From the NCBI RefSeq assembly GCF_963855985.1, contig NC_087097.1:2947001-3011000 (forward strand): DNA of 64,000 nucleotides, written 5' to 3'. The translations under genes and the position numbers were made by a program. How positions within the stretch are numbered: position 1 is the first letter of the stretch; every line of letters begins with the position of its first letter. The DNA is from Ostrinia nubilalis. Its lineage: Eukaryota > Arthropoda > Insecta > Lepidoptera > Crambidae. Shown here piece by piece: positions 1 through 10,488 of the stretch. The notes under the pieces are model-generated. The model made no database searches. It was not told the DNA's origin and saw only the letters and a list, made by a program, of their open reading frames with translations.

Positions 1-610
1 CAATACAATTTAATCCCCCACTAGATCGGATTTTTCGGTCCGTCGGGCGTGGAGGAAATGAATCTATGCTGTATTTGCCGGGTATACCGTTGACTGTATA
101 TTTCATTAAGGACAACGCCCATTTTCGCCGGGGCTAATGGCTCGTGAAGATGTTGTTCGGAAACAGATCATCAGAATGTAGCAGAATAATCCAATTATGG
201 ATATCGACTGTTTTCCTTGAATATAATAATATTTGGTAGTAGTAGTAGCATATGATGGTGTCAGAGATTATGGCGTCTGACACTGCTCTATCGTAAATAA
301 ATAGTGCTTCTAATCGGAATAATTGAGTGAATGAAGGCTTCATTACTCGTAATAAACAACCTTAACACAAAATTATTTTTTACACATACATAAATTAGGG
401 ACACTTGTACAATCTGGGAGATGAACCTAGGTTGTCCATTGTCCATGTAGATAAAAAATCTGCTGCGATTCTTCCGAATGTCAATATTGGTCTCTAACAG
501 TAACGGTCTCTAAGAGTAGATATCTACCATCAATAAAGGAAGGTGTCTATAAAGGTTTGTCTCGTAATAAAATTAGAAATAGAAGATGGCTAAATTATTT
601 AAATATAAGG
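1..610. other. AT-rich non-coding stretch
   Basis: No gene, RNA or terminal-repeat structure is visible. Open frames here are short, without recognisable motifs, and look like chance frames. Confidence 0.5.
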
Positions 611-675
611 AAAAAAGTTGATCCGTTATAAACAAAAGACTTGCTGTCTTTTGTTTGTAATGGATCAACTTTTTT
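611..675. repeat. Short hairpin-forming inverted repeat, 30-bp arms
   Basis: Arms at 611-640 and 646-675 are reverse complements apart from two transition differences, separated by a 5-nt loop. The ends are A-run/T-run. It could be a very short palindromic MITE or a transcribed hairpin; nothing shows transcription. Confidence 0.75.
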
Positions 676-677
676 TA

Positions 678-1202
678 AATAAACGGCAGTCAATTCATCA
701 AGTTAATTTCTTGGACCCGATACTTAGCGACTCTTGAATAACCCTTTTTAACCCTTTCCTATGAAAAAAAACTGGTTAATAACAAACCTATTAAGCAATC
801 TTTAACAATTTTATAAATTTTTGTAAACTATGCACGTGTGATGATACTGAATAAACATGTTTTCTTTCTTTCTTTCAAACAACATGTTCCCGTCATAGCC
901 TCAGTACAGTCATTGATACAAATTATACCGAAATGAAAGTATTTATTGCTATCTCGTGCGTACACACATATACGTTACACCTTAATACAATTTACATGTA
1001 CGCCCAAGCATCCATCATTTCGGCCCCTTTTATTTCCATCTGATACTTTTATATGGCAGCTCGAAATTAGTTTATTTTGGGGGTGTTCCCGGGTGTAGGG
1101 GAGAGAGGGGGGATATTAGACTCTAAATCATATGGACGATGACGTGTCAAGGTAAACAATACGTTTTGCAGTTGCAATTGATGCTACTTTGCAAAATCTG
1201 TA
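678..1202. other. Non-coding stretch with a (TTTC)n microsatellite at 860-876
   Basis: The only repeat seen is a (TTTC)n run directly after an AATAAACATG-like sequence. The same AATAAA-like plus (TTTC)n arrangement recurs at about 8690, and a TTTC run at about 40343, which suggests the end of a short interspersed element. Helitron-like Lep1 elements of Lepidoptera are known to sit beside (GAAA)n arrays, so that is one possibility. Confidence 0.4.
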
Positions 1203-1400
1203 TTTATATAAAAGCGAAAGGTCTGACTGACTGACTCACTCACTCATCGCGAAATCTTAGAAATTACAAGTGCGAGGAGTCTCAAATCTTACACGGGGTT
1301 CCTTTTAGAACGTAGGTGCTCACTAAGAACGGATTTTACGAAACTCCACAAAAATAGTAAAACGGGATCCACACGTACGAAGTCGCGGGCGACCGCTAGT
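1203..1400 (-). mobile_element. Helitron-like short repeat ending in CTAGT (family H2)
   Basis: On the minus strand this starts ACTAGCGGTCGCCCGCG and ends in CTTTCGCTTTTATATAAA. The same sequence order is found on the plus strand at 30920-31120. A GC-rich stem next to CTAG is typical of the 3' end of Helitron-like non-autonomous elements. The class is inferred; the kinship of the two copies is seen directly. Confidence 0.5.
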
Positions 1401-1637
1401 ATCTGATATTTCTTCGTCGTCTTTTTCAAGGTAAATATTTTCAATATAAACAAAATGCTATCGATCAATTACCTGATCATCTGTTCAATTTGCACAGATT
1501 CTGTATGGTAATTTACTTTCGCGTCTTCTACATTTTTAACGTAGGTACAGTCAGCATTGAGACACAAGATAAAAATATCACCAAATGAAAACAAGATGAT
1601 GAAAAATAAACAAAACAAAAGCGATAATGAACAAACA

Positions 1638-1777
1638 GATGTGGAATTGTGTAAAGCGATCGTTATCATTTGACAGTTCATAACGTACGATTATTCTGTA
1701 AAACGCTTTGTTTAACTGACTTTATCGTACGTTGTTAACTGTCAAATGATTACGCTTGCTTTACACTATTCCACCTC
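1638..1777. mobile_element. MITE with about 53-bp terminal inverted repeats
   Basis: Left arm (GTGGAATTGTGTAAAGC then CATTTGACAGTT and AACGTACGAT) and right arm are near reverse complements, leaving only a few tens of bases in the middle. No coding potential. Superfamily unknown because no clear target duplication was found. Confidence 0.75.
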
Positions 1778-2290
1778 AGATATAATGATGAATAAGGTGT
1801 TATTGAAGCAAATCGCAATATTTGAAGATAAAATATAAATAAGGGCCAATTAGGTCACATTTTAAGAATATGTATATAGGTGTAAAATAATCAGCTGTTA
1901 CCTTTCAAATGCTCTGTTGCTTCTGAAAATTCCTCTTCAGAAGTATGTGATTCCCACAGTAACATTTTCTTAATATAAAGGCTGCTTCTGTAGCTGACTG
2001 TACAAATGAAATTTGGTATACCCACAATTCCTTGTAAGGCTCATTTTGTTCCAGAAATTGAGTGTGAAATTTATACAACTTTTCTTGCCTCTGGATTCCT
2101 ATTGCGAAGGGGGAGGCTTTTGGCGTGGGTGGAAGATTGTTTCTATTTATTCGTAACTGAAGTCACTCGTATAGCCTTGAAAATTGTATTATTTTTGTTT
2201 AGTAATTACAGACAAGTACTCGGTACACTGAACATCATGTCAGTGTAAATATTTACACACATCTGAGTAGGTACAACCACTCAGACCGAC
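1778..2290. other. Non-coding stretch, nothing recognised
   Basis: An 80-codon plus-strand open frame at 2006-2248 has no recognisable domain, no splice context and no partner. I treat it as chance. Confidence 0.4.
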
Positions 2291-2390
2291 TGGTAGGCCG
2301 CTACCAATCGATCGACATGGAAAGCATTGGGGGAGGCCTATGTTCAGCAGTGGACGTCCTATGGCTGAAATGATGATGGTGATGATGAGC
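2291..2390 (+). mobile_element. RTE-like LINE 3' end with (GATGAT) tail
   Basis: Plus-strand copy reading GGGGGAGGCCTATGTTCAGC, then AGTGGACGTCCTATGG, then a TGATGATG tail. This is the 3' end of the lepidopteran LINE family whose other copies in this window mostly lie on the minus strand. It is heavily 5'-truncated, leaving about 100 bp. Confidence 0.7.
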
Positions 2391-2894
2391 AGGTAAGGTG
2401 ACCACATACGACAACAACAACATACTATACAATATTTTTGTTGCAAAATTTTCCGTATAGTGCATAATGTGCCAGAGATTTTCGCTTGATGTGATATTGT
2501 CTTCGCATCAGAATGAGATTTTTACCCGACTGCGCCAGAAGGAGGGTTATGTTTTTCGAGTGTATGTATGTATGTGGGTATGTATGTATATTTCTTTGGT
2601 ACGGCTTACAGCCTAAACGGCTTGACCGATTTTTGTTTGAGTGATGTCTTTAGATTCGTCTTAATCGTGAGAGTGACACTGGTTTTATTTATTTTTTATT
2701 TTATTGAAAAAAAATGGCGGATTTTAGGCGCCATAATGTCTTAAATTTTTTTTTCCCCAAAACTTATCGAGTGGGGTATCAAAATAAAGGGTTTTTTAAG
2801 TAGTTTACAAAAATGCACGTTATTTAACTAAAAAGATAATAATGTATTTCACGAATATAGTACCTACCTACGCGTACCTACTTAATTTTATTAT
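2391..2894. repeat. Non-coding stretch with (TGTA)n-rich repeat at 2559-2590
   Basis: Contains GTATGTATGTATGTGGGTATG-like tandem tetranucleotides followed by a stretch (TACGGCTTACAGCC...) that resembles dispersed repeat sequence of Lepidoptera. I could not assign it to a class. Confidence 0.4.
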
Positions 2895-3703
2895 AGGATA
2901 GTGCCAGGGTCTGGACCAAGTGTTGCCCAGAATCAACCCATAGTGCATTTTGTTCCTCAGGCCTATACTAATGTGTAAACCGAAGCGCACTGAAATCTAT
3001 CCCTTGAGTTAAGAGAAAAAAAGAGTTTTGTTTCGAATTATTTACATACAAAATATCATCGATGTACTCGTATACGTACTACGCATAAGATTTCGCGATT
3101 GTGGCATTAAATAACACTCGATATGTTGAACTTAACCATACTGCATCCGTACACGTTACTTTAGTGCGATTTAGACATTCTTTATAAAAGATCTAGCGCT
3201 GTTTTAATTGTTCGGTAAGTTGACAGAAATTCATTGTTTCCAAAATGAAGCAATTGAAGTTTTAGTTCTCTATCCTTGAAAAAATCAATTTATTGGTGTA
3301 TTACAATCGATTATTAAAGTTATTGTAAGCTAAAAGTTCTTGCTCCATTTTGGAAATAATTCATTTCTGTCAAGTAACCAAACTAATGCAACAGCGCTTG
3401 ATCGCTTATAAAGAATGTCGAAGTCGTACTAAAGTAAGGTGTACGGATGCAGTATGGTTAAGTTCAACAAAGCGAGTGTTATTTAATGCCACAATCGCGA
3501 AATCTTATGCGTAGTACGTATACATCGATGTTATTTTGTATGTAAATAATTCAAAACAAAACTCTTTTTTTCTCTTAACTCCAGGGATAGATTTCAGTGC
3601 GCTCCGGTTTACAAATTAGTATTGGCCTGAGGAACAAAATGCACTATGGTTTCATTCTGGGCAGCACTTGGTCCAACTCCCATACATGGATTGGCACTGT
3701 CCT
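2895..3703. mobile_element. Foldback element with about 370-bp inverted arms
   Basis: The left arm (2895-3265) is repeated in reverse complement at 3330-3703 around a 64-bp centre. Matching blocks include GGACCAAGTG-TGCCCAGAAT, AGTGCATTTTGTTCCTCAGG, GATAGATTTCAGTGCGC (in reverse), ATTATTTACATACAAAAT, GTGGCATTAAATAA and CATACTGCATCCGTACAC. Divergence is by point changes and small indels. There is no open frame. A long snapback DNA element or a very long-TIR MITE explains it best. Confidence 0.85.
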
Positions 3704-4171
3704 TTGCAAAACTTACCTGTCTCAGGTAAGATTCGAACTCAGGGCTTGAATGCCAGGCGGCTACTCCTCATTGGTAACTGTTCTAATATTCGCATTATCA
3801 CTTCAACTATGTAATTAGTTTGTAACTAAACAAAAGCCTTATTTTTAAAACTTAACGCCTCAGATCATCTTTTGTAAGTTTCTTTTATTACTGTTAATTA
3901 CTTCTGTACACAAAGGCCGTAACTAGTTTCAAAGGGTTTTCATTAAAACTATGAAACAGAAAAACTTCCATTTTATTTAGTTGAAAAAATATTAAATTGT
4001 TTTGGGAAGCCTGGGAGAAATAAAAAAGTCAATTTACGTAGGTAATTATTTAAAATTTTTTGAAGATTCGAAATGAAACATAATTTTGTGCTTCAAATGG
4101 CATTTTATTTTTTCGATCTATATCAGGTTATAATGTCTGAGCCCAATATTGGGAACTAAGAAGTTCTTTCA
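3704..4171. other. Non-coding stretch, nothing certain
   Basis: Around 3721-3775 there is a B-box-like GATTCGAACTC, but no A-box at the right distance, so I do not call a tRNA or SINE. Confidence 0.35.
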
Positions 4172-4214
4172 ACCCAAATGCAAAAAAACCATGTTGGTTT
4201 TTTTGCATTTGGGT
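4172..4214. repeat. Perfect 19-bp inverted repeat (hairpin)
   Basis: ACCCAAATGCAAAAAAACC at 4172-4190 is matched by its exact reverse complement at 4196-4214 with a 5-nt loop. A third partial copy (TTTTTTGCATTTGG) follows at once. Confidence 0.7.
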
Positions 4215-4483
4215 GTTTTTTTTGCATTTGGTGGTCACCTGATAGCGGTACAAAAATCGCCTTTGACTCGCCTCGCCGCCAGTTTTGTGCAAGCTAGAGA
4301 ACTTTGCTGATACCAAGTCAAGTGTAGTAAATTAGAATTGAAGCACTAAGATAGGATCTAAGTCACTGTTAGGTACAATGGCCTTGTTGTTCAAGACAAA
4401 TATCTTAGCCGTTAATCTTAGTCTAGTTCTGGTAGAGTGAGTAGAATAGGAACTCCCACTTACCTACCTAGATTTTGGCATGA

Positions 4484-4863
4484 TTACAGATCTTAGTAAC
4501 CGGTTACTAATTCATAATCGTCATCATCATTTCAGCCACAGGAGGTCCACTGCTGAACATAGGCCTCCCCCAATGACTTCCACATCGCACGGTTGGTAGC
4601 GACCTGCATTCAGCGCCTTCCCGCTACCTTTATCAGGTCGTCGGTCCACCTTGTGTGTGGACGTCCCACGCTGTGTTTTCCGATACGTGGCCTCCACTCC
4701 AGAAACTTGCTACCCTAATGCGTTGCTAATTGTACAAAGGCAAAACGATTGCTACGCCAACCAATAACACGCGTTCAATTGCAGGTGGCGCTAGTTTCCA
4801 TACATATTTCGCAGTCGCATTGCAACTATACAATTAGCAACCGGTTGCTAAGATTTGTAATAG
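4484..4863. mobile_element. MITE with palindromic ends, split by an RTE fragment
   Basis: The left end carries the palindrome TTAGTAACCGGTTACTAA (4493-4510) and the right end TTAGCAACCGGTTGCTAA (4834-4851). Flanking bases (ACAGATC left; the reverse complement of GATTTGTAA right) also pair. Between them at about 4522-4710 lies an RTE-like LINE 3' end, best read as a later insertion. Confidence 0.55.
4522..4710 (-). mobile_element. RTE-like LINE 3' end
   Basis: Minus-strand copy: on the plus strand it reads catcatcat, tcagccacaggaggtccact, gctgaacataggcctccccc, then GGTCGTCGGTCCACC. In the LINE sense strand this is the end of the RT protein followed by a (TGATGATGA) tail. It is 5'-truncated to about 190 bp. 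Confidence 0.75.
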
Positions 4864-5058
4864 CCCCGCGGGAACAGAGAGGCTGGAAATAGCTCGCGAA
4901 TATTAAGGCCTCCTCCAACACCGAGCGAAGGAACAGTACGCCTATAAATCTAGAAAGCTAACTTAATAACCAGTGAAACCCCTCATCAGCAGTTCTATTC
5001 ATAAAGCCCAAACTGATTAACGCTCAAAATAATTGCATAAACATTTATCATACTAAAC

Positions 5059-5638
5059 TAAGGGAGCGTTTCCATTGTAGCGGAGCGGAGAGAGTCGCGC
5101 AAAAAATTGCTAATCACATTGTGAGGAAAATTAAAGGATTGTAGCAAAGAGCTAAGATAATTTGAAACGAAGCAGTGTAAAGTTTGGCATGCTAATGACG
5201 TTATGACTAGCTTCATTGTAGTTGGTTTTAGTCTTCAAGAAGAGGGAGTGATGTGTATTTTTTTAAATCTTAGGTAGTATTCTATGTTCACACACACCGT
5301 TTGAATGATGTTGAAGTAGATGGTGTGTAAGTTTCCTGAAAACGTTTTTATATTAATAAAGAATCACACTAATATTATAAAGGCGAAAGTTAGTGAGTGT
5401 GTACTGTGTATGTTGTTACTTCTTCACGTCGAAACGACTGGAGCGATTTAAAAAAATGATATGGAGTTAGCTGACACCCTGGATTAACACCTAGGCTACG
5501 TTTAACCGCGGGTTTTAATAGAAACGAGAACGTTCCGTTTATCTCAACTTCGCTCCATTTTAGTTAGACTTATCACCACCATGCGCCGCTGTAGTGCCGC
5601 TAATATTCTCCGCTAGCTTCATTGTAAACGCTCCCTTA
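5059..5638. mobile_element. MITE with TAAGGGAGCGTTT inverted ends
   Basis: TAAGGGAGCGTTTCCATTGT at the left and the reverse complement of TAAGGGAGCGTTTACAATG at the right enclose 580 bp; both are followed inward by a CGGAG-containing sequence. A second repeat starting near 5363 (ATTATAAAGGCGAAAG...) sits inside and may be a nested Helitron-like fragment. No transposase is visible. Confidence 0.65.
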
Positions 5639-6504
5639 TACAATAGAGCTAGGGTTTATCAAATCCTATTATGCAAATTAAGTAAATAGTGCTACCAGCG
5701 AAACTGTTATTGTCAATAGGGATATGTTACGTAAGGGAGCCCAATTTTAGAGATTGTATGTTTGATTGATTTGAATACATTACAAATATTACAGCGGTGA
5801 AGCTTCGAAATTAAATTTCCATTGTTGGATAGCAGACAAAAGCGCGATATTGATAAAACTAAAAACTTTATAACTGTTTAGCTAGCGACTAGTGATCGAA
5901 GAGGCACAAATTTTTTTGCCCTAAAAGTATTTTTAGGCTCACCTGAATAATTTATGTATTAATAATTATTGCTTGCCGAATTAGTCTCTCGTTTTAATTT
6001 TTGCAATTTACCCAACTTTTCAAGTTTTTTTTTTGCAATATCAGCTGTCTGCCAGTAATTGTCCTGTCTAAATAGGTCTAGTTGTATTAGAAAATCAGGC
6101 GGATAAAAATGCTTATTTAAGGTACTTTATCTAAAGGCTATTATTTTAACATTATAAACAGACACTTAAATTTTATTTCTTTGCATACAGAATATAGAAG
6201 AGTGAGGATACTAAGGTATGGATGGCCATGCTCTTATCTTTACGAGCATACTTTTATGTCTCATTGCTGAAATGGCATACATTAAATAAAGAACTCGAGA
6301 AAATTGTTTGCGGTATGTTTATTTGTAGCATTATTTTCAAAGGGCTAAGCTTTTCTGTGTATTAGGACTGAAATTTGGACAACATTGAAGAAACAAAGAT
6401 ATTTTTCAAAGAATTCAAATAATATTTAGTAAAGAAAATTTGTACCTAGGAGTACCTAGGTACTAATTTTCGGTATAGTATAAATTTCGGTATAGTAATA
6501 CCGG
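5639..6504. other. AT-rich non-coding stretch, nothing recognised
   Basis: No open frame of note, no inverted repeat and no family resemblance to other repeats in the window was seen. Confidence 0.4.
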
Positions 6505-6677
6505 TATAGTTCTTGCAACTCATGACGGCGAGTGAGCTTCACTTGTGTGTGTGTGTAGCTTTACGTGTACATGCACATAACGGTAGTATAATGTCTGTCA
6601 AAACTTTTGAAAAACAAACAGTAGCGAGCCACCACACATGTAAAGCTCACTCGCCTTCGTGAATTGCAACAACTATA
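6505..6677. mobile_element. MITE with about 35-bp inverted ends
   Basis: TATAGTTCTTGCAACTCATG then GGCGAGTGAGCTT at the left is mirrored at the right (AAGCTCACTCGCC ... GCAACAACTATA). The interior contains a (GT)n run. No coding potential. Confidence 0.7.
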
Positions 6678-6715
6678 ATTTTTTTGTAACCCGCTAACCC
6701 CTCGTGGTAAGTTAA

Positions 6716-6806
6716 ATATTCTTGTGTTATGAGTGAATTCACCAAAATAGTCCAGCGGCGGGTTCCATGGATCACGAGTCGGATAGTCCAACACCGTTGG
6801 GCTATT
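6716..6806 (-). mobile_element. tRNA-derived SINE, family S1 (head and body fragment)
   Basis: Read on the minus strand: ATAGCCCAACGGTGTTGGAC (A-box-like head), TATCCGACTCGTGATCC, then a damaged B-box region, CCGCCGCTGGACTATTTTGG and GAATTCACTCATAA. A copy with an intact B-box (GTGGGTTCGAACC) lies on the plus strand at 32735-32890, and a degenerate one at 56903-56975. Confidence 0.6.
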
Positions 6807-7117
6807 TTATAGACCTTAGTTTTAAAATTTAAACTAAATCACAAATCAATTTGTCTCACCCTGTATATTTCATTAGACTCAGCCTACATTCACTAAGCCT
6901 CATTTTTGCACCGCATATTCAAAGACACCCACACTCGTTTGTCTCTGTCAAGATGACGCGTCACAGTGCGTCACGCTCGACGCTTTATTTTGCGTAATTA
7001 AGCCTTGATCCTTCGACCAAAATAGCCAATCATTTAGTGGTTAGCACATTAGGGTACCAGTGAAGGCCAACGCAAAGTTTGTGGCTGTCACAAGTTGTGA
7101 GAAAACTTTTAAACGTT
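6807..7117. other. Non-coding stretch, nothing recognised
   Basis: No repeat structure or reading frame of note was seen. Confidence 0.4.
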
Positions 7118-7297
7118 TAGAGTAGGCGCACACCGTTGATTTTTCGTCGGCAGATAGTTTAGTCGGGCAGTTGATCAGTATGGGCATGTATGGGAGTGCG
7201 CACACTACGCCGATTCGATTTGGCCGATTCTTAATACAATTTACAATCGGGCACAACTATCGGCCAACTAAAAATCAACGGTGTGCGCCTACTCTTA
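7118..7297. mobile_element. MITE with GAGTAGGCGCACACCG inverted ends
   Basis: The first about 40 bp (GAGTAGGCGCACACCGTTGA...) are repeated in reverse complement at the right end (TCAACGGTGTGCGCCTACTC). The interior is about 100 bp. The middle resembles a sequence at about 60090-60215 (TCGGCCGAT motifs, a central block of similar order), which may be a degraded relative. Confidence 0.8.
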
Positions 7298-7308
7298 GAC
7301 TCTCACAT

Positions 7309-7441
7309 CTAGGGCATGTGCACACCACGTTTTTCTACAAACATCTATAGATTGGGTCGGACTTTTGTATGTATCGCGTCTGTGTCGATACAAATGCGCG
7401 TCGAAGTGCGTTTAGAAAACGTTGTGTGCATAAGCCCTTAG
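7309..7441. mobile_element. MITE with CTAGGGCATGTGCACA ends
   Basis: Left CTAGGGCATGTGCACACCACG and right (reverse complement CTAAGGGCTTATGCACACAACG) are matching inverted termini enclosing 133 bp. It lies 11 bp from the preceding MITE but is not related to it. Confidence 0.7.
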
Positions 7442-7730
7442 AAAAAATGTAGGCACTTACGAGAACGAGAACTGCTTGAATTCACTTTATTTTGACACAT
7501 ATTTCGATAATCTTAATATATTTTAGATTATTTTGAGTTACGAGTATAGAGCCCTTTATCTAGGTGTACGATATATCACCCTGAACAAATTATACTATCA
7601 ATGTCAGAAAATGAACCACACTGTAGTTAATATTCTAGACGCGAAAATCAAATAGTTTTCAAGTTTCGTTGTAGCTTTGAAATCGGCGTAATATAAGCAT
7701 AGTGACGTCACAACTATGCATAGGTACAGT

Positions 7731-7910
7731 GTACCTACCATGAGTTTACGTTAGGTGTGCTCGCTAGCGATTACGTCAAAAATCTCTATGAAGATTTTGT
7801 TTCTTGAAAGTAGCCGCTAGGGGCGCTGCACAATATGTCATATTAATTAATGTCATTTATTTACGCAGTCGCTAGCGAGTACACCTAACGTAAACTCATG
7901 GTAAGCACAC
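7731..7910. mobile_element. Palindromic MITE, family B (CTCGCTAGCGA)
   Basis: Arms read ACCATGAGTTTACGTTAGGT, GTGCTCGCTAGCGA at left and their reverse complement at right; the centre carries AGTAGCCGCTAGGGGCGCTG. A complete relative is at 45381-45562 (ends GTGTGCTTACC) and a fragment at 33461-33563. No coding potential. Confidence 0.8.
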
Positions 7911-8489
7911 AGTACAATAGAGATTGTAGTAATTTTATTAAAATAGAAAAAGTAGTAAAATCTGTGTACTTCTACGAGTAATACCTTTCGTATTTCTTAT
8001 CTCATATTCCTTGATCCATTTCCTTACCTACTTGATTCAGCCTGTAGGCAGCGCTTTTGTAATTCCACGGTTAAAGCAAACGTGACTTAAGAATAAACTC
8101 GTTAAGCCCAATTAATATTTCATAAACGCGTATGGATTTCGGGTTTATTAATAAGGGAAAGTTTAAACAACAGATTACGCTAACATAAAGTTGTTGTTGA
8201 TCAAAATAATAAATTCAAAATGTTAAGAAAAACTTGAAACAAAAGTGTGACGATAGAAAAACTATATCAAACTTAGATTTAGGTAGGTTTAGATCATTAT
8301 GTAGGGTAGGTAATATTTTTGTAGTTTTTCTGAACGTCTAGAGAGAGCAGTTTGAACAAAAAAAGATTCGTTCGTGTCTTGTATTTAGTTTCAAAATATC
8401 TTACTTTCCCCTTCTGATAAAGTTAGCCTTCAAATTGAAGCACCCCGGTGGCAAACTCAACTTACAGGTGGTTATGCTATAAATCCTGT
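7911..8489. other. Non-coding stretch, nothing recognised
   Basis: AT-rich sequence without repeats or open frames of note. Confidence 0.4.
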
Positions 8490-8575
8490 GGAATCTACAG
8501 GATCTACAGTGTAGATCCTGACTAAACTAGAGTCCCAGTGGTGGGAACGAGAAGAGAGATTAGTCCTGTTCACTA
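8490..8575 (-). repeat. Degenerate copy of repeat family R3 (CTCGTTCCCACC)
   Basis: Contains GTAGATCCTG and GGTGGGAACGAGAAG...TAGTCC, the same order as better copies at 9535-9611 (minus), 41568-41658 (plus) and 63920-64000 (plus). Class unknown. Confidence 0.4.
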
Positions 8576-8689
8576 GCTTGACCTTTATTGAAATAAGAAA
8601 CTAAAATCACCTAAATTTGTATTACAATAAGTTAAATATTGTGTAGGTTTTTAAGTGCATGTAATTTGGTGCCAAATAAACATTTTTTC

Positions 8690-8707
8690 TTTCTTTCTTT
8701 CTTTCTT
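8690..8707. repeat. (TTTC)n microsatellite after GCCAAATAAACA
   Basis: Simple tetranucleotide run directly downstream of an AATAAA-like sequence, as at 860-876; a TTTC run also occurs near 40343. Confidence 0.7.
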
Positions 8708-9050
8708 AAATAAAAACGCTATGACCTTTTCTACGTTTACACCGCTTTTTCAAATTTTTACTTCATTCTTTTATCAAAAAAGATACACAATACACTGAAA
8801 GTCAGGAAATATTTACACACAACAAATGCAGCTAAAATCCTTATAAAACTGCTGTGGCAGCGTAATACAGCGCGTTTGTTGAAATAAATATATTTCAGTA
8901 CTCTACTGCATGTTGCGACCGCTGTTCATAATGCCCCTAATTCGTCACTAGAAAAGATCTAGGTTCTAGAATTTCTGTAGCAATAGTGGCATGTTTTCCA
9001 TTCCGAATAAGACTTTGTTGTATGTTAGAGGCCAGCAGATCTATTCTTAT

Positions 9051-9328
9051 TAATAAATAAATAAATATCATTGGACATTTTACACTACGTTTCTAGTCCC
9101 AAACTAAGCAATGCTTGTACTATGGGTACTAGACAACGGATATAAACATACTTAAATACTTTTTTTTTGTAAATACATACAATTATACATAGACAATAAC
9201 CAGACAAAACACCCAGTCCAATACAAACAAATATGTTCATGCACACAAATGTTTGTACCATACGGGAATCGAACCCGCAACCTCTGGAATAGTAGTCCGT
9301 TTCGAACCACTACACCAAACGGCCGACG
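9051..9328 (-). mobile_element. tRNA-derived SINE, family S2, full length
   Basis: On the minus strand the head reads GGCCGTTTGGTGTAGTGGTT (A-box TGGTGTAGTGG) and GCGGGTTCGATTCCCG (B-box), then a body ending in a poly-A-rich/AAGTATTTAAGTATG region and an ATTT-repeat tail. The second copy at 43607-43894 matches along its length in the same orientation. SINEs of this kind are copied by LINE proteins. Confidence 0.8.
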
Positions 9329-9534
9329 AAATAAAACACTGGATACTTAACTTTCACATTATATTGCCTCATTTTAAATACAATTCATCACTTAGCACCA
9401 AAAGCGCGCGGAGTCGTCCAACGCGCGTCCCTCTATTCTAACGTTTTCTAGCTATGACACTATGACAGCAGCTCATTGGCCATAACGATACCGTTATTTT
9501 AACGTTTATTATTTTATCAACACTTCACTGTTTG

Positions 9535-9611
9535 GGTTTATTGGCGGTCAAGCTGTAGATCTTTACTACAGAGATGCAGCGGCGGGAACGAGAAGTGGGA
9601 ATAGTCCCGTT
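9535..9611 (-). repeat. Repeat family R3
   Basis: Reverse-complement copy of the sequence at 63920-64000: TATTGGCGGTCAAGCTGTAG, then GCAGCGGCGGGAACGAGAAG, then TGGGAATAGTCCCGT. Probably a LINE or SINE end; no domain is visible. Confidence 0.55.
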
Positions 9612-9760
9612 GGGGACCATAGAACTTTCTTTCAGCCATTTTAACCGATGTTCTAAAAATACATCAGAATATTTCTTATTCCAGGTAGATTAGGCTCTAT
9701 TAACTCTTATCGAAATAATATTATATTGAACTAAACACAGTAATTTTTTTTGCATAACAA

Positions 9761-9946
9761 GGCAGGTATTTGACCGCAATCGCATCTGGTGTTAAATGAG
9801 ATGCAGTCTAGGATGGTACATATCTGCCCTGTAAGTGCCTATTCACTCTCGCCTTGAAAAGGCTCGGATTATAGTGTACGGGAAAGACAGCAGCAGGCAG
9901 TGAATTCCAATCCTTAGCTAGCTGATTGCATTATAAAAGAGTTATT
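9761..9946 (-). mobile_element. LINE 3' end, family L2 (LFKxRVxRYL)
   Basis: Minus-strand relative of 63073-63279. In the family's sense strand the reading frame encodes a C-terminal stretch of the type W-N-S-L-P-A-A-V-F-P followed by LFKARV, typical of the ends of lepidopteran non-LTR retrotransposons. 5'-truncated, with no RT core. Confidence 0.65.
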
Positions 9947-9990
9947 TATTGAAACGATCAGTGCGAGCTAGTGGAAAGTTGACAATTTTT

Positions 9991-10104
9991 AGGCTTGGTT
10001 GCACCATCTTACTTTAACTTTGACAAACGTCAAAAAACTGTCATACTCCATACATAAAGCACCGGTTATCGCCATAATTACTGTCAAAGTAGGATGGTGC
10101 AAGG
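9991..10104. mobile_element. MITE family A (GGCTGAGTTGCACCA), first part
   Basis: Starts AGGCTTGGTTGCACCATCTT and contains GACAAACGTCAAAAA and ACTGTCAAAGTA, the diagnostic interior of this family, but ends at GGATGGTGCAAGG without the usual CCTAAGCC-like terminus. A second right end appears at 10474-10488. Confidence 0.7.
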
Positions 10105-10473
10105 ATTCCGTGGAGGGAAGCATGGTCGATCTGTTTTAATGGTTTCAATTTATTATTTATTGGACTTTAGTGTACAAATTTGGTGTTATTTTGTGTTCTA
10201 AAGTGCAGTGAAGTGATAAATTATAAAAAACATTGAAATACTTCGAATTTGAGCGCGCATCGAGTATTGAGTGGGTTGTCGTCAATCATATGTTGTCGTA
10301 TGAACAACCCGCTTTGGACACGGTGGCGTCTCGAAACCTGCTTACGGGCATACATAACTCCACGGAATCCATTAAAAAATTAATAAAACTGAAACACCCA
10401 CGTTCTATTGATAACTATGTCAATTATTTATCACTCGACATTGGCAGAAGAGAGGTTTACCATTAAAAAAAAA
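10105..10473 (+). other. Segment between two MITE-A right ends, with a 77-codon open frame
   Basis: The open frame at 10233-10466 encodes a basic peptide without a domain I recognise. It is bracketed by MITE-A sequence on both sides, so it may be an insertion into, or a captured piece within, a longer MITE A. No promoter, splice or codon-use evidence supports a gene. Confidence 0.3.
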
Positions 10474-10488
10474 TTAAGATGGTGCAAC
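10474..10488. mobile_element. MITE A right terminus
   Basis: GATGGTGCAACCCA matches the right end of intact family members such as the one at 23160-23273. Confidence 0.4.

Noticed and set aside
3721..3775. tRNA or SINE near GATTCGAACTC
   Set aside because: No A-box at proper distance and no second copy of the body was seen.
9265..9328. tRNA gene on the minus strand with GGTTCGATTCCC
   Set aside because: The same tRNA-like sequence with the same downstream body occurs at 43607-43894, which marks it as a SINE family.
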